From: Leptolinea sp. UBA5203
GTDB lineage: Bacteria > Chloroflexota > Anaerolineae > Anaerolineales > Anaerolineaceae
DNA length: 37,411 bases
Direction of reading: 5' to 3'
Assembly (NCBI GenBank): GCA_002412765.1
Contig: DHVR01000042.1
Location: 1-37,411, forward strand
Below are positions 1-7,646 of this stretch, one piece after another (the stretch's first letter is position 1; every line of letters begins with the position of its first letter). A program made the translations under genes and the position numbers. The notes beneath the pieces were generated by a model. It worked only from the letters and a program-made list of their open reading frames with translations. It searched no databases and was not told the DNA's origin.

Positions 1-470
1 CTAAAAATAAATTTTTTGTCACTCATCAGATCTACAAAGTTAGGATTGTCAAACTCGTACAAAACTTTTGTGTATTCAGAGAGCTGATCTGTGATCGAGA
101 TTATATTTTCAATATCCTGGCTCTTTTCCGGATAAAGATGCAATAGGATCCGCTTGTAGTCCTGTAGGGATTCCATTGAATCTACACGGAACATTTGGTC
201 TTCAATGCCAATGGAAACTTTATTGTCTAAAAAATCCCAATCAATGCCCAAGTCTTTTAGCATGGGCTTTACAATGCCGGAATTTACAAAAGCTCTTGGT
301 CCGGTGTCAAAGAAAAAACCATCCGACTTAAATGTATTTATTAATCCACCGCTTCTATCATTTTTATCTAACAGTAAAACACTGTAATTTTTTCTGGCTA
401 GGTAAGCTGCAGCGGTCAACCCTGCCATGCCTGCACCAACGATCACAATTTTGTTGTTGTCTTTTGTCAT
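1..470 (-). CDS. FAD-dependent phytoene-desaturase-like oxidoreductase (N-terminal part, runs off window)
   Basis: Only the first ~156 residues are present; the gene continues beyond base 1. Residues 8-40 form a Rossmann FAD-binding start: a beta strand (KIVIVGAGMAG) with the GxGxxG dinucleotide motif, then an acidic residue ending the second strand (LLLDKND). The following GGLINT and DTGPRAF segments resemble the COG1233 group (phytoene desaturase and carotenoid isomerase relatives, many of them amine-oxidase-like). The ATG (470-468) overlaps the stop of the upstream SDR gene as ATGA, so the two are probably translationally coupled and may act on the same lipid or isoprenoid substrate. The substrate cannot be read from this fragment. 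Other FAD oxidoreductases of the same fold remain possible. Confidence 0.72.
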   Translation of the reverse strand, partial: MTKDNNKIVIVGAGMAGLTAAAYLARKNYSVLLLDKNDRSGGLINTFKSDGFFFDTGPRAFVNSGIVKPMLKDLGIDWDFLDNKVSIGIEDQMFRVDSMESLQDYKRILLHLYPEKSQDIENIISITDQLSEYTKVLYEFDNPNFVDLMSDKKFIF

Positions 471-1441
471 TGTATTCCACCTAAATGATGACTTAGTACC
501 CATAATTGCTCTGCTGCCTCCCTGTCCAATGCGGGAGGAGCGGGTTCTTCTTCAGTTGTGAGATTAAAAAACTTGCCAGTTTTGTTTGCCACTTTTTTGG
601 AAACGCCTAAGAAATACAGTGACTCTGCGGAGATTTCTAAAGGCTTGGCACTTCTATCCACAATGATCTTTTTAAAGATTTTGTAAAGTTTACCATTATT
701 TTGACCACTGTTTGTCTTCACATTGCCAGGGTGCATAGCATTCACCCTAACCCCAGTTCCGCCAAAGTATTCAACAAGTTTGATCATGGACAGCAATTGT
801 GCAGTTTTTGCAGCAGCATAACTTTTGATCCCCGAATAGGCATGTTGATCCCAGTTCAGATCATCCAGATTTAAACCCCAGACGGCAAATCGATGCGCCT
901 CTGAGTTAACAAACAGGATGCGGCCGCTGTTTTGTTTAATGAATTTATCCTTCAAAGTGTAATTAATAATAAATGAACTCAGGAAATTTGTCTGAAACAC
1001 CATTTCCAGATTATCTGCCGTGTAAGTTCTTTGGGTAACATAGACGCCGGCATTATGAATGAGAACATCAATGTTTCTCTCCAGTGCAGCCAATTCTTTC
1101 GCAACCGCGTGCACATCAGCCAATTTCGCAAAATCTGCAAGCAGGTAGGTGCATTGAATGCCGTATTGGCTTTGCAGGCTTTCGCACAAATCTATTGATT
1201 TTTGCTCGCTACGATTAATACATAAGATATCCGCGCCGTGCGATGCATATTTCATTGCGGCAGCATAGCCGATACCGGATGTTGCTCCGGTGATCACCAC
1301 CAAGCGATTTTCAAAATCATCGGGACATTTTTCCGGTTCCAAATTTTGATTGCGCAGCATTGCAAAAATATTGGACCACTTGTATTCTTTGAGATATTTG
1401 TTCAAACTGCCTCCCTTGTGAATCGAATGGGCAAGAACCAC
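467..1441 (-). CDS. Short-chain dehydrogenase/reductase (SDR), retinol-dehydrogenase-like
   Basis: A 324-residue classical SDR that should carry out an NAD(P)-dependent alcohol/ketone redox reaction. Visible motifs are the cofactor motif TGATSGIG (residues 51-58), NAG (130-132), a catalytic Ser in FVNSEAH (about 180) and the Y-x3-K pair YAAAK (208-212). It is longer than the usual ~250 residues, with about 45 extra residues at the N-terminus. The drawn ATG has no clear ribosome site. A TTG at 1405 follows AAGGGAGG by about 4 nt and would give 312 residues, so the true start is uncertain. The stop overlaps the start of the FAD oxidoreductase downstream. The 225 bp upstream holds a small palindrome, ATTTCAT-T-ATGAAAT at 1565-1579, but no convincing gene. 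Confidence 0.85.
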   Translation of the reverse strand: MVLAHSIHKGGSLNKYLKEYKWSNIFAMLRNQNLEPEKCPDDFENRLVVITGATSGIGYAAAMKYASHGADILCINRSEQKSIDLCESLQSQYGIQCTYLLADFAKLADVHAVAKELAALERNIDVLIHNAGVYVTQRTYTADNLEMVFQTNFLSSFIINYTLKDKFIKQNSGRILFVNSEAHRFAVWGLNLDDLNWDQHAYSGIKSYAAAKTAQLLSMIKLVEYFGGTGVRVNAMHPGNVKTNSGQNNGKLYKIFKKIIVDRSAKPLEISAESLYFLGVSKKVANKTGKFFNLTTEEEPAPPALDREAAEQLWVLSHHLGGIQ

Positions 1442-1666
1442 GAACCGAATATCCGATCATCGATGATTACCTGCCCAGTTGGCTGAATCCTATCAAAAAG
1501 ACACGCTTCCCATAAAGGATCAACTTTTCGATTTACGGAATTGCAAGCTGAGTATGTGTTTAGCATTTCATTATGAAATTTCAATGTAAAAAACCCTCCG
1601 GTACGGAAAAAGATATGAATTGAGGAGCATAAAGGGATGAATCTCATTAAATACAGGGGGTGATTT

Positions 1667-2089
1667 CTAATACAGTCCTGCCGTCACAAAAACTACGATA
1701 AAGACCAGGATCATGGCTCCTAAGATTAATGAATAATTCTTGGGTTTGATGTTTCCAGCTTTATCCATTTTTCTGATAAGCGGAAATAATCTCCAGTAGA
1801 AGGATGCGGTTGCTATTGCCAGGGCTAATACACTCATGCGCTGACTATCGATATTGGCAAAGAGGAGAATGGCTGCCAATAGTAAAAGAAAGATTAATTT
1901 GGCGCCAGCAACCCAATAGACCAGATACTTAATGAAATCATGGATTTCAGGGTACTGTTTGGATTTTTCCCAGGCAGTAAAAATGCCAACCGCATTGGCA
2001 TATTTCGAACCTGGGGCAAAATACAGCGCTAAAACATTGGAAAATTCCAGAACCATAAATATGAGAATCACAATTTTTGCATATGGCAT
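1667..2089 (-). CDS. Small integral membrane protein, four predicted helices
   Basis: The 140-residue product has about four hydrophobic segments, near residues 3-22, 50-78, 82-100 and 118-139, with a charged loop (RKMDKAGNIKPKN) before the last. I do not recognise the family and assign no function. The ATG follows a clear ribosome site (GAGGAAAAAGAA-ATG). A good promoter lies at 2198-2225, just beyond the left end of repeat copy 1, so this gene is probably transcribed alone. The gap to the SDR gene downstream (1442-1666) has no strong terminator. Confidence 0.7.
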   Translation of the reverse strand: MPYAKIVILIFMVLEFSNVLALYFAPGSKYANAVGIFTAWEKSKQYPEIHDFIKYLVYWVAGAKLIFLLLLAAILLFANIDSQRMSVLALAIATASFYWRLFPLIRKMDKAGNIKPKNYSLILGAMILVFIVVFVTAGLY

Positions 2090-2197
2090 TTCTTTTTCCT
2101 CTACTAATAAACGACTACGAACAGGGTTGGATGCAAAATCCCCTTGGCTTGTTTTTTAAACGATCCAGGGCTTCATTCAACCATGTAATTGTAATTG

Positions 2198-2225
2198 ATT
2201 ATACTAAGTACCCATCTGGACACAA
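2198..2225 (-). promoter_or_regulatory. Candidate sigma-70-type promoter for the 1667-2089 membrane protein
   Basis: On the minus strand a TTGTGT (2225-2220) and a perfect TATAAT (2203-2198) are separated by 16 bp. The site lies about 110 bp upstream of the ATG and directly after the terminator part of repeat copy 1, as expected for a separately transcribed gene. Confidence 0.5.
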
Positions 2226-2230
2226 CATAA

Positions 2231-2390
2231 ATGACGCCCTCAATTGCAGGGTGTGTTCTTCGCTAAGGGCATCTTTTAATTTTAGATCAGTAAACGGTGT
2301 GTCGTTACCCACCTATATGGTTGATTAGAATAGTTATCGGTTATGTGTCAAAAAATGGGTGGGCAGGCATGCGAACCAATCCTACGAACT
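2231..2390 (-). repeat. BIME/terminator repeat, copy 1
   Basis: Copy 1 of the family found eight times between 2.2 and 9.1 kb. From left it has a terminator-type stem (GACGCCCT 2233-2240 with AGGGCATC 2266-2273; the T-run on the minus side is degraded here), a conserved ATCAGTAAACGG segment, a REP hairpin (degraded first arm, then TTACCCACC), the linker ATGGTTGATTAGAATAG, and a second REP ending in CCTACGAACT. The stop codon of the methyltransferase gene (TAG, 2384-2382) lies inside the right end. Confidence 0.8.
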
Positions 2391-3131
2391 CGGCATCAGC
2401 GCGAACACACCCCAGCCGAGGTATTCTCGCGTGTAAGCGGCGTAGCGTTCGGGTTCCGATGTCAGTTTGGCTCGAACCTCTTTCGCAAGCTCGTCGTTGG
2501 GATTGTCTTCAAGCCAGCGGCGCATGGTGAGCCATTTGGCTGCCTCGTATCGATCCCAGTCGTCCTGGCCTGCCAGCATCATTTCAACAACGTCATAGCC
2601 CAGGTCTCTGAAAGACACAAGAAGCTCCGGAAGCGTGAGAAAGTCGGAGATTGAGTGGGCAAGACACCCCCTGGCGATAGCTTCCGTCGGGGGTAAGTGC
2701 TGCCAGTAGGGCTCACCGATGAGGATGATCCCTCCGGTGCGTAGGCTCTGTGCTAGAAGCTCGACCGTGCCAGCGATTCCCCCTGCGATCCAACTGGCAC
2801 CGACACATGCTGCCACATGGACCTTCTCCTCAGCGACATAGCCGGATGCATTGCCGTGGATGAACTGGACTTGATCGGCGACACTGAGTTCATCAGCACG
2901 GTGTTTCGCTTGCCCGGTAAATAACGCACTCATGTCGATCCCGATACCGAGAATGCCGTGATCGCGTGCCCAGGTGCACAGCATCTCCCCTGAACCACTG
3001 GCGAGATCGAGCACGCGATCGCCCGATTCAAGACGCAGCGCCGAGCCGAGAGCAGCCAGCTTTTCAGGTGTGATCGGGTTGTGAATCCGGTGAGCGCTCT
3101 CCGTGATGTTGAATATTCGTGGTATGTCCAT
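2382..3131 (-). CDS. Class I SAM-dependent methyltransferase
   Basis: A 249-residue methyltransferase. Motif I, VLDLASGSGEML (about residues 40-51), binds S-adenosylmethionine, an acidic residue follows at GIGIDMS (motif II), and GGIILIGEPYW fits the post-motif III strand. The acceptor is unknown; the layout suggests a small molecule rather than nucleic acid. The start ATG has a strong ribosome site (AAGGAGATTTTTCACC). The last codons, PSS-stop, are completed by the end of repeat copy 1. The gene is noticeably GC-richer than most of its neighbours in the first 10 kb and sits between two repeat copies, so separate acquisition is possible. Confidence 0.85.
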   Translation of the reverse strand: MDIPRIFNITESAHRIHNPITPEKLAALGSALRLESGDRVLDLASGSGEMLCTWARDHGILGIGIDMSALFTGQAKHRADELSVADQVQFIHGNASGYVAEEKVHVAACVGASWIAGGIAGTVELLAQSLRTGGIILIGEPYWQHLPPTEAIARGCLAHSISDFLTLPELLVSFRDLGYDVVEMMLAGQDDWDRYEAAKWLTMRRWLEDNPNDELAKEVRAKLTSEPERYAAYTREYLGWGVFALMPSS

Positions 3132-3310
3132 GGTGAAAAATCTCCTTACAGGTGAATAGATTGGGTCACAGCCTAACTCGAAGAGTGGGGCAATACCCCA
3201 TTGGAATTTGGTTCATGGCAGAAAATTAGGGACTTCACATCCAAAGACGGCTGCAGGAAGTTAATGTATCCTACGAACCGCATTTATTATACACACCTTC
3301 CAATCTCCCG

Positions 3311-3484
3311 CAACAAAAAAGACGCCCTCAATCGCATGGAGTGTGCTTCGCGAAGGGCATCTTTTGATTTTAGATCAGTAAACGGCAGAGTGGATCGTTG
3401 ACCCACCAAAATGGTTGATTAGAATGTAACTCGGTCTTGTGTCACAAAATGGGTGGGCAGGCAAGCGAACCCATACTACGAATT
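3311..3484 (-). repeat. BIME/terminator repeat, copy 2 (full length)
   Basis: This is one of the most complete copies. The left end carries a Rho-independent terminator for the minus strand: stem GACGCCCT (3321-3328) with AGGGCATC (3354-3361), then a T-run from plus-strand AAAAAA at 3315-3320. After ATCAGTAAACGG come the two opposed REP hairpins, GAGTGGATCGTTGACCCACC and GGGTGGGCAGGCAAGCGAAC, joined by the AATGGTTGATTAGAAT linker. It lies downstream of the hibernation-factor gene and would end its transcript. The gap 3132-3310 to its left should hold the methyltransferase promoter; I see no strong match. Confidence 0.85.
3321..3363 (-). terminator. Rho-independent terminator within repeat copy 2
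   Basis: An 8-bp G+C-rich stem (GATGCCCT/AGGGCGTC read on the minus strand, one G-T pair) encloses a loop of about 25 nt and is followed by TTTTTT. The orientation matches the minus-strand gene at 3660-4745. Confidence 0.7.
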
Positions 3485-3659
3485 AATACCCATCCGGATT
3501 GGTCCGCGTGGGGGAGGTAAGATGAAAATTTAGCGATTTTTTTATCCAATCATTAATTCCGAACTTAATGGATTGTTAAAATCACTGCTGAAAAGCGAAC
3601 ATTTGTTGTATTCCCAACAACTGAGTTGTTGCACTCTGCATGGTTGTTTCGGGCTAATT

Positions 3660-4745
3660 TCAATACCGCAGGATTAATGCAATTCGTTGATGAGTTTCAA
3701 GTTGACCGTTTTCCACGAACATGACTTGCCCTTGTTTACTCAATACGGTTTCGATAACGTCATCTACTGCGTCATCTATAACTCCGGGAGCAGTAGCATC
3801 ATCCGCAGGCATGATTTGTTGACCGGTTTCATCCACCCGCGCCGGATAGTGAAAATCTTTTTCAACTAGCAGAAGATATCCGCGTCCTTCGCCTGCCAAT
3901 TGCCATACTTCACTGATGGTAGAAGCTACTTTTCCTTCACCAACTGCCTTTTCAAGTTCTAAAAATACCTTCTGACGTTTTTCGGTGAGAGCAACCTTGG
4001 CAAGAGGCCAGATGAGTTTAGCTAATTCAGATGGTGATGTTTTATCATGACTGCCCTGCAGAGTGGTTAGGATTGCATCCTTGTGATCTGTCACCTCATT
4101 ATAGAATGACAGGAAACGATCTACGCCAACGACAACAATTGGTAATGGGTCATCTGCCAGAAAAGGCTTGAGGGCAGTGTCTATCTGACGGAAAAACTTT
4201 TTATGGTATTCATCGCGATAGGCTGATTTTTTGATACCAAACCCTCCGGGCAAGGATTGTTCCCCACCAGGACCTTCATGGTTGTTCGGGAACCCGCCTT
4301 CCTGAACCTCGACCAATACATCGCGAACCCCTTCATACAGGCGGGTAGGCTTCTCACTTAAAACAAGGGCCCAGTATCGGGGTGTGCGGTTCATGGCAAA
4401 GACCAGATCACGGGTCAAGAAATTCGTTCCTATATCGACATTTTCTCTCAAAGTAAAAGGCAGTTGAACAGCTCGGGCTATATCGGAATTGACAAACAAA
4501 GCCAATCCATCCAACGTCTGTCGATAATCAATACCTCCTGCCAGCTGTTCAAGGCGATCCAGTAATGGCGCAATCTCTCGATTGTTGAACTCCTCGCGCA
4601 AGCGCTTTGTTGCCTGAGCAATTAGATTCTTGACCCTGATCGGGTCTTGTTGATTTTCTGGTGACGTACGATGCGTAGGCAAGGTAATGGTAACAGCAGG
4701 ATAACCGCTGATTTGCTGTAATAATTTCACTTCATGACGATTCAT
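3660..4745 (-). CDS. Bacterial eRF1/Pelota-like ribosome hibernation factor (Balon / baeRF3-type)
   Basis: The 361-residue product matches my memory of the AOC03_06830 (Balon) / baeRF3 family: an N-terminus with YPAVTITLPTHRTSP and QQDPIRVKN, a central RYWALVLSEKPTRLYEG segment, then LPIVVVGVDRFLSFY and a C-terminal GRGYLLLVEKDFHYPA. Known members are homologues of archaeal aRF1/Pelota that bind vacant or stalled ribosomes with EF-Tu in cold shock and stationary phase; that role is inferred here. The start at 4745 is chosen because GAAAGGAAAATTTACT precedes it; the upstream ATG at 4772 lacks a ribosome site. No GGQ motif is visible, as expected for a non-hydrolysing member. It stands alone between repeat copies 2 and 3, with about 200 bp of AT-rich leader upstream. 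Confidence 0.7.
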   Translation of the reverse strand: MNRHEVKLLQQISGYPAVTITLPTHRTSPENQQDPIRVKNLIAQATKRLREEFNNREIAPLLDRLEQLAGGIDYRQTLDGLALFVNSDIARAVQLPFTLRENVDIGTNFLTRDLVFAMNRTPRYWALVLSEKPTRLYEGVRDVLVEVQEGGFPNNHEGPGGEQSLPGGFGIKKSAYRDEYHKKFFRQIDTALKPFLADDPLPIVVVGVDRFLSFYNEVTDHKDAILTTLQGSHDKTSPSELAKLIWPLAKVALTEKRQKVFLELEKAVGEGKVASTISEVWQLAGEGRGYLLLVEKDFHYPARVDETGQQIMPADDATAPGVIDDAVDDVIETVLSKQGQVMFVENGQLETHQRIALILRY

Positions 4746-4956
4746 AGTAAATTTTCCTTTCGTGATCAACACGTTTAAAGTGGCACACAGTTAGATTTAG
4801 CTATACAGAAAATAAACGCTAACAATAATCTCCTGCGAGTATGCCACTTGTAATAATTCATTATCATCATAACTTAAAAGGTCTATAAATGTCCCTTATA
4901 AATCATGCCAACCATCTACATTTTTGCTTTGTATTTCCGAAATTCTTCGATCACAA

Positions 4957-5104
4957 GGTGTGTGCTTTGCGAAGAGCGTCTCATTATTTCAAGTCAGGAA
5001 ATGGTAGGGTGGTTCGTTGAACCACCAAAATGGTTGATTAGAATATCAACTGGTTAAGCCTCGCAAAATTGGTGGGTTCAAAGGCGAACCCACCTATGAA
5101 CTTG
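4957..5104 (-). repeat. BIME/terminator repeat, copy 3 (terminator half degraded)
   Basis: The left part keeps only GTGTGCTTTGCGAAGAGCGTC and lacks the GACGCCCT arm, so the terminator is probably broken. The right part is good: GTAGGGTGGTTCGTTGAACC forms a nearly perfect first REP hairpin, then come the linker and GGTGGGTTCAAAGGCGAACC as the second REP. It lies about 67 bp downstream of the 5172-5801 gene. The rest of the gap 4746-5171 is AT-rich with no ORF. Confidence 0.75.
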
Positions 5105-5171
5105 CTGAATCCCTTCAAGTGAAGGCAAAGCCCGCACTTATCCACTGCAGGCAATGTTAGCCCGCATAAGC

Positions 5172-5801
5172 TTATAGACTGGTAGTCGCCGCTTTTGAGG
5201 CTCTCGCATCCAAATAGTGACCCAAAAAAATAAGCAACATTCCAAGGCTCAAAGTTACATTGATACTTAGCCCATTAGGTATTGGATATTCTGCCAATGC
5301 AAGCAAATTCGGATTTCCAAAATACAAACATAACAAAAATCCCGTTGAAACCAGAAAAGAATACCCCAAGAGTTGGACATTTCTACCCATTCTGGCAATA
5401 CCTTTGTAGGCGGCATAAGTGCGAGTCCATATCCATAATAATCCAAAATACGAAAGAAGGATTATCGCCCCGCCTATACCAAAAACATGCGGCAAATATT
5501 GGGATGGTTCCCAAAACATTCCAGCACTTATTGCTGTACCAGGCAGGAAACCCAAGAGCCAGAAATAGGATCCCTTTTCTCCTGTGTAGAGAAGCACTCC
5601 CGCGATTGAAAACGTCAGCCCCGATGCAGCTGCCATCCGAATCCACCAAAGTAATCCGTCAACCGCGTATACTGTTCCGTTCAATTCTTCCGCTGTGTGG
5701 ATCCGTTGCATCGGACTCTGGAACCAAGTCAGACCTTGCATAATAACAACATTTATTACGCCGAACCAAAATAGTATTTGCCCGATCTTTTGCTTATTCA
5801 T
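5172..5801 (-). CDS. Six-helix integral membrane protein, unknown function
   Basis: The 209-residue product has about six hydrophobic helices (near residues 8-26, 50-70, 78-96, 105-128, 142-164, 180-198) with a WF/YA-rich character and a basic C-terminal tail. I do not recognise the family. The start at 5801 is chosen because AAGGAGATATGAAAAA precedes it; a longer frame to 5894 would add 31 residues of low-quality sequence running back towards repeat copy 4. It stands alone between repeat copies 3 and 4. Confidence 0.72.
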   Translation of the reverse strand: MNKQKIGQILFWFGVINVVIMQGLTWFQSPMQRIHTAEELNGTVYAVDGLLWWIRMAAASGLTFSIAGVLLYTGEKGSYFWLLGFLPGTAISAGMFWEPSQYLPHVFGIGGAIILLSYFGLLWIWTRTYAAYKGIARMGRNVQLLGYSFLVSTGFLLCLYFGNPNLLALAEYPIPNGLSINVTLSLGMLLIFLGHYLDARASKAATTSL

Positions 5802-5904
5802 TTTTTCATATCTCCTTATGACGGGTGAGCTAACGGCTTGCGTTAACTGCGTGTGGGCGAGCGTGGACAATGTTTGGGAGCAGGAAAAACTCAAAGCCGA
5901 TAAT

Positions 5905-6021
5905 CAGGAGGGAGGTTCGTTGACCCACCCAAATGATTGATTAGAATATAACTCGGTAATGTGCCACAAAATGGGTGGTTTCACCCCTGAAGGGGCAGGC
6001 AAGTGAACCCACCTTACGGCC
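5905..6021 (-). repeat. BIME/terminator repeat, copy 4 (no terminator half)
   Basis: REP pair only: GGAGGTTCGTTGACCCACCC, the AAATGATTGATTAGAAT linker and GGGTGGTTTCACCCCTGAAG followed by GGGCAGGCAAGTGAACCCAC. It is the longer variant, with an extra CACCCCTGAAGGGG hairpin also seen in copy 5 and in part in copy 8. The right end abuts the stop codon of higA directly. Confidence 0.75.
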
Positions 6022-6425
6022 TATATCCGTGCGCTGGCGATTGGTGGTTTGGATGGGGCCAGTGGTTTTGATTTACCAATTAAAAGGTCCACCGGAATAC
6101 CCAGACCTTCATGCAAGCGCCGGATCATCTCCAGGGAAAGACTGCGCTTTCGATTGAGTATTTCTGAGACTCGTTCCTTACTTCCCAGAAAACGAATAAG
6201 ATCTGCTCGGCTTAATCCACGGCTTTCCATATAATATTCCACTACTGCGATTGGATCATCTGGTAAGGGGATGGGGAAATGCTTGGCTTCATAGGCATCA
6301 ACAAGGGTTGTCAGTACGTCCAGACGGTCCCCTTCGGGGGACCCTTGCACAGCATCAAACAAAGTTTCAATTTCATGCAGCATGGCTTGATAATCACTTT
6401 CGCTGCGAATGGGTTTGATTTCCAT
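6021..6425 (-). CDS. higA: HigA-type antitoxin, XRE/HTH family
   Basis: A 134-residue antitoxin of the COG5499 type. The N-terminal half is an acidic helical region that should wrap the toxin. The C-terminal half holds a helix-turn-helix (about residues 72-115: SRADLIRFLGSKERVSEIL then RKRSLSLEMIRRLHEGLGI) that should bind the operator upstream of higB. The ATG follows AAGGAGAAAAAA, and the higB stop is 10 bp upstream, giving the usual toxin-first higBA order. The stop (TAG 6023-6021) sits exactly at the edge of repeat copy 4. Expected role: neutralise HigB and repress its own operon. Confidence 0.88.
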   Translation of the reverse strand: MEIKPIRSESDYQAMLHEIETLFDAVQGSPEGDRLDVLTTLVDAYEAKHFPIPLPDDPIAVVEYYMESRGLSRADLIRFLGSKERVSEILNRKRSLSLEMIRRLHEGLGIPVDLLIGKSKPLAPSKPPIASARI

Positions 6426-6435
6426 TTTTTTCTCC

Positions 6436-6732
6436 TTAAATCTTGTTTACATCGATCTGACTATATTCTTGATGTGTACCCACAAATCGAATGTAAACCA
6501 CACCATATTGGTAAACAACTACAACGACCAATCGATAATGATTCCCTTTGATGTTGAAAACGATTCTGTTATTGGCAACAAAGCTGGCATTGTTGTGGAA
6601 TTCTTTGATATCAGCCGGGCTTTTCCAGGTGGCACGTTCTACATCCTGATACCAGGTTTGAAGGGCAAGGGTTGAATCGGGATGTTTTTCCCAGAATTCA
6701 CGGAGAATGCGCCTGCTGATGATCCTCATCAT
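6436..6732 (-). CDS. higB: HigB-type mRNA interferase toxin
   Basis: The 98-residue product belongs to the HigB toxin family (PF09907, RelE fold). It has the typical start MRIISRRILREFWEKHP, a WYQDVERATWKSPADIK segment, NNRIVFNIKGNHYRLVV and the C-terminal VYIRFVGTHQEY. Known relatives cut mRNA on the ribosome. The longer open frame to 6873 is rejected because it runs through an operator and repeat copy 5. Two adjacent ATGs (6732, 6729) could serve as start. A perfect TATAAT ends only 3 nt upstream of the first, so the transcript may have no leader. higA follows after 10 bp. Confidence 0.88.
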   Translation of the reverse strand: MMRIISRRILREFWEKHPDSTLALQTWYQDVERATWKSPADIKEFHNNASFVANNRIVFNIKGNHYRLVVVVVYQYGVVYIRFVGTHQEYSQIDVNKI

Positions 6733-6735
6733 CTC

Positions 6736-6764
6736 ATTATAGCTGATAATTACCAAAATGGTAA
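6736..6764 (-). promoter_or_regulatory. higBA promoter with overlapping palindromic operator
   Basis: On the minus strand TTACCA (6764-6759) and TATAAT (6741-6736) are 17 bp apart, an ideal sigma-70-type spacing. A perfect inverted repeat TTACCA-AAA-TGGTAA (6750-6764) covers the -35 box and part of the spacer, the usual position for a HigA/HigBA repressor site. The predicted transcript start falls at or next to the first ATG of higB. Confidence 0.65.
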
Positions 6765-6810
6765 CATTTAATTTGTGACGAATCAACATAAGGAATTGGT
6801 GGATTAATCC

Positions 6811-7006
6811 CATGCAACAAAAAAAGACGCCCTCAATCGCATAGTGTGTGCTTCGCGAAGAGCGTCTTATCATTTCAAGTCAGGAAACGGTAGGGATGGA
6901 TCGTTGACCCACCAAAATGGTTGGTTGGAATAGTTATTGGCTACGTGTCACAAAATGGGTGGGTTCACCCCTGGAGGGGTAGGCAAGCGAACCAAGCTAA
7001 TGAACT
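6811..7006 (-). repeat. BIME/terminator repeat, copy 5 (full length)
   Basis: The terminator half (6819-6868) has stem AAGACGC...GCGTCTT and a T-run from plus-strand AAAAAAA, facing the minus strand. After TCAGGAAACGG come GATGGATCGTTGACCCACC, the linker, and the long variant of the second REP with the extra CACCCCTGGAGGGG hairpin. It lies 37 bp downstream of ridA and should end its transcript. Confidence 0.82.
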
Positions 7007-7042
7007 GCATACCGGGTTTGAAATTTCAAAACCAGAAATGTC

Positions 7043-7426
7043 TTAGTTTTTTTCAGCGATCAATTCAATCTCAACCAATGCATTTAATGGCAAATCGGCA
7101 ACGGCCACGGTCGTTCGGGCAGGATAAGGTGCCGAAAATCGCTCTTGATAGACTTGATTCATTCCGGCAAAGTTTGTCATGCTCGTTAGATATACATTTA
7201 CTTTAATGACTTGGTCCATTGTTAATCCTGCATCTGCCAAAACAGACTGCAAATTGTTAAATGCCTGCTGAGTCTGCTCAGCGATTTCCCCATCCACCAA
7301 TTTACCCGTCGATGGATCGATGGGCGTTTGACCTGAACAGTACAATAGATTTCCGGTCCAAACGGCATGAGAATAGGGTCCAATCGCTTTCGGGGCATTT
7401 AAACTTAAAACAAATTTTCGAGTCAT
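7043..7426 (-). CDS. ridA: RidA family reactive enamine/imine deaminase
   Basis: A 127-residue RidA (YjgF/YER057c/UK114) protein. Family members hydrolyse reactive enamine/imine intermediates such as 2-aminoacrylate released by PLP enzymes, as soluble homotrimers. Family marks are IGPYSHAV near the N-terminus, YCSGQTPIDP, QAFNNLQSVLADAG, VNVYLTSMTNFAGMN, and the catalytic-Arg segment YPARTTVAVADLP followed by the conserved Glu in VEIELIA. Length and motifs are complete. The start has a ribosome site CAGGAGATCCT. It is a single gene between repeat copies 5 and 6. Confidence 0.93.
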   Translation of the reverse strand: MTRKFVLSLNAPKAIGPYSHAVWTGNLLYCSGQTPIDPSTGKLVDGEIAEQTQQAFNNLQSVLADAGLTMDQVIKVNVYLTSMTNFAGMNQVYQERFSAPYPARTTVAVADLPLNALVEIELIAEKN

Positions 7427-7490
7427 AGGATCTCCTGAAATAAACTTATTCTTTGTGTTGCTGGAGCATTAATTGCACGTCTTACCCTTG

Positions 7491-7600
7491 TCAGTAAACG
7501 GTAGGGTGGATCGTTGACCCATAAAAATGGTTGATAAGAATAGTTATCGGTCATGTGTCACATAATGAGTGGGCAGGCAAGCGAATCTACCCTGCGAACT
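7491..7600 (-). repeat. BIME/terminator repeat, copy 6 (REP pair only)
   Basis: CAGTAAACGGTAGGGTGGAT starts the first REP, then the ATGGTTGATAAGAATAG linker and GAGTGGGCAGGCAAGCGAAT as second REP, ending in CCCTGCGAACT. No terminator stem is attached. It lies about 46 bp downstream of the zinc-ribbon gene. Confidence 0.78.
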
Positions 7601-7646
7601 AAGGGTCCTTTATCCTCAGTGTCCGGTTTTCTACCATTGCTAATAG

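Noticed and set aside
1402..1647. 81-residue minus-strand frame upstream of the SDR
   Set aside because: No family resemblance, overlap with the SDR start and low-quality composition; likely chance.
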